A stretch of 7,297 bases of DNA, taken from Actinomycetes bacterium (GTDB lineage Bacteria > Actinomycetota > Thermoleophilia > RBG-16-64-13). The notes beneath the pieces were generated by a model. The model was not told the origin of the DNA and made no database searches. It saw nothing but the letters and a program-made list of their open reading frames with translations. The position numbers were made by a program, and so were the translations under genes. Shown here one piece after another: positions 6,046-7,297 of the stretch (its first letter is position 1; each line of letters opens with the position of its first letter). Location of the stretch: contig JAKAHF010000097.1 in assembly GCA_021815245.1 (NCBI GenBank), positions 1 through 7,297 of the forward strand. Direction: 5' to 3'.

Positions 6046-7297
6046 CTAGTTCTCCTCCCTCGAGTCGGTGAGACTGAGCAATCCATGGTCCCCATCGAGG
6101 AGCACCAGGTCGCCGGTCTTGAACACTCTGGTCGCCTGCCGCAGGTCGACCACGGCGGGCAGGCCGTATTCGCGGGCCACCACGGCGCCATGCGACACCG
6201 AGCTGCCCACGTCGGTCGCGAGTCCGGCGACCAGGCTGAAATAGGGGCTCCAGCCCACGTCGGTGACCGGTGCTATGAGAATGTCGCCTGGCTGGATCGT
6301 ATGGGCGTCGGCCAACGTGGTGACCACCCGCGCCGGACCGGCCACCCGGCCGCGGCTCACCGGTTTGCCGCGCAGGGTGTGGTCGAACGCCAGAGGTAGC
6401 TGCGTATCGTCGAGCGGCTCGGGGCTGCCGGTGAAGACGTCGGGAAATCTGAGCTCTTGCTGATACCCAAGCACCTCACGCCGGCGAACAGCCATGTCGG
6501 CCAGCGCACGATCGGCATCGCCGACGAGCAGGCCAAGCTCCTTGTGGGTCAGGAAGAAGACGCAGTCGGCGTCGGGCAGTCTCCCCTCCGCGACCAGAAG
6601 GTCTCCCAGGCGCCGGTAGGAGCCCTTGAAGCACGTGACCACGGCGACCAGCAGCGACTTGGTGCGCTCCCGGCGCTCGACGGCGTTCTGAGTGAGGCGT
6701 ACCAGCAACCTCATGGCCCGGCCTTGGCCGCGGTAGACGGCGCGGCTCGACTCCAGCGAGTTCGCCGCGGCGCCGGCGGTGTCTCTCAGCGTCAGGGCCT
6801 TGTAGGCGGCCTGCATCGAAGCGACCAGAGGCAGCGGATCGGCGTTCCATTCGGGTTGGCGCAGCTCGAGCTCGCGGATGCAGCGGTGCCCGTGACGCCG
6901 CATGTAGACCTCGAACTCCCTGGCGATCGCAGCACCGGCCTCGCTCCGCATCCACCGCAGCGCCTCGGCTGCCGAAGCCAAGCCGAACCGGGTGGGTGCG
7001 TCGGGGTGGCCGGCGAGACTGTCGACAACCCGGTGCACTCCGACGACGATGTCGGCGCTCTCGGTGGTCTGATCGCTTGCCCCCGCCAGCAACGCCGCCA
7101 CTTGGGCGTGATGCCTCTCCTCGACATCTTCGCCTTTGGCGAGGATCTCCATCAGCGTGGGCTCCAGGGCTCCCGCGCCGGCCGAGGAGGCCATGTGATC
7201 GTCGAACCCCTGGTAGATGGCCTCCAGCCGCGAGTCGATGCCGGCGTACATGGTCTTGGAGTCGGCCGCCTCGGGGAAGCTGAGGTCGGCGGCGAGC
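6046..7297 (-). CDS. PEP-utilising dikinase, rifampicin phosphotransferase/PEP synthase-like (C-terminal 416 aa, runs off right edge)
   Basis: The frame is open to the window edge, so the visible 416 residues are the C-terminal part. The N-terminal ATP-grasp domain expected in the family would lie outside. The central part has the helical region typical of rifampicin phosphotransferase-like proteins (RRHGHRCIRELELRQPEW, then the arginine-rich NAVERRERTKSLL and DADCVFFLTHKEL). The end is a swivelling phosphohistidine domain: GRVAGPARVV, QPGDILIAPVTDVGWSP and SSVSHGAVVAREYGLPAVV. The catalytic His is encoded at 6190-6192 (visible residue 369). Family enzymes split ATP to AMP and Pi and transfer the beta-phosphate through this His to pyruvate, water, rifampicin or phenol. 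SHGAVVAREYG is closer to the rifampicin-phosphotransferase type than to the TCHAA motif of PEP synthase. The context suggests phosphorylation of a small hydroxylated substrate and not central metabolism. The ATG at 7251 is internal to the frame and need not be the start. Confidence 0.88.
   Translation of the reverse strand, partial: LAADLSFPEAADSKTMYAGIDSRLEAIYQGFDDHMASSAGAGALEPTLMEILAKGEDVEERHHAQVAALLAGASDQTTESADIVVGVHRVVDSLAGHPDAPTRFGLASAAEALRWMRSEAGAAIAREFEVYMRRHGHRCIRELELRQPEWNADPLPLVASMQAAYKALTLRDTAGAAANSLESSRAVYRGQGRAMRLLVRLTQNAVERRERTKSLLVAVVTCFKGSYRRLGDLLVAEGRLPDADCVFFLTHKELGLLVGDADRALADMAVRRREVLGYQQELRFPDVFTGSPEPLDDTQLPLAFDHTLRGKPVSRGRVAGPARVVTTLADAHTIQPGDILIAPVTDVGWSPYFSLVAGLATDVGSSVSHGAVVAREYGLPAVVDLRQATRVFKTGDLVLLDGDHGLLSLTDSREEN
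6052..6059 (-). promoter_or_regulatory. Shine-Dalgarno GGGAGGAG of the AttH-like gene
   Basis: GGGAGGAG on the minus strand lies 7 nt before the ATG at 6044, within the last codons of the dikinase gene. It decides the start of the downstream gene and indicates translational coupling of the pair. Confidence 0.75.

Noticed and set aside
4956..6071. 371-residue open frame on the plus strand
   Set aside because: It is antisense to the AttH-like gene in high-GC DNA. The minus strand has a good Shine-Dalgarno, beta-rich protein and family motifs, while the plus product has none.
6045..6191. N-terminal extension of the AttH-like protein up to an ATG at 6191
   Set aside because: It would overlap the dikinase catalytic domain and encode a Cys/Trp/Pro-rich run unlike the rest. 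The ATG at 6044 has a strong Shine-Dalgarno.
1..7297. CRISPR arrays, tRNA or rRNA genes, insertion sequences, attachment sites
   Set aside because: No regularly spaced repeats, cloverleaf-like segments, transposase motifs or flanking inverted repeats were seen by eye.

Overview
This is a GC-rich window in which every credible gene lies on the minus strand, so transcription runs from high to low coordinates. The organism looks like an anaerobic actinobacterium, possibly of the Coriobacteriia or a related environmental lineage. That inference rests on three things: a glycyl radical enzyme (normally an anaerobe's enzyme), a molybdopterin oxidoreductase with the 'WSAGPGCHGGCG' N-terminus that I associate from memory with Coriobacteriia, and a Thr/Ser-rich lipoprotein with a C-terminal domain familiar from actinobacterial surface proteins. 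No ribosomal or other phylogenetic marker is present.

Layout in the order of transcription. From the right edge to 6046 lies the C-terminal half of a PEP-utilising dikinase of the rifampicin-phosphotransferase/PEP-synthase type. It is followed after 1 nt by a 376-aa protein (6044-4914) that resembles the CrtC/AttH lipocalin-like family. A strong stem-loop (4870-4899) then closes this pair. A sigma70-type promoter (TTGACG, 17 nt, TACATT) with an 18-bp palindrome over its -35 box drives an 803-aa glycyl radical enzyme (4789-2378). Next come a 204-aa lipoprotein (2267-1653), a 227-aa protein of the eukaryotic ERG2 / sigma-1 receptor family (1483-800), and, running off the left edge, the first 225 residues of a DMSO-reductase-family molybdenum enzyme (675-1).

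The most unusual item is the bacterial ERG2/sigma-1-like protein. It retains the core AGGAM, GHSGR and EYxRGxIP motifs and the two acidic ligand-site residues, but lacks the N-terminal membrane anchor. It sits among enzyme classes that carry out difficult anaerobic chemistry: radical C-X cleavage or dehydration, Mo-dependent (de)hydroxylation, and ATP-dependent phosphoryl transfer. A reasonable inference is an undescribed catabolic or modifying pathway for a hydrophobic hydroxylated substrate such as a sterol, terpenoid or alicyclic/aromatic compound. The dikinase might phosphorylate the substrate, and the AttH-like and ERG2-like proteins might bind or isomerise it. The substrate cannot be read from the sequence. 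The radical-SAM activase needed by the glycyl radical enzyme is not in this window.
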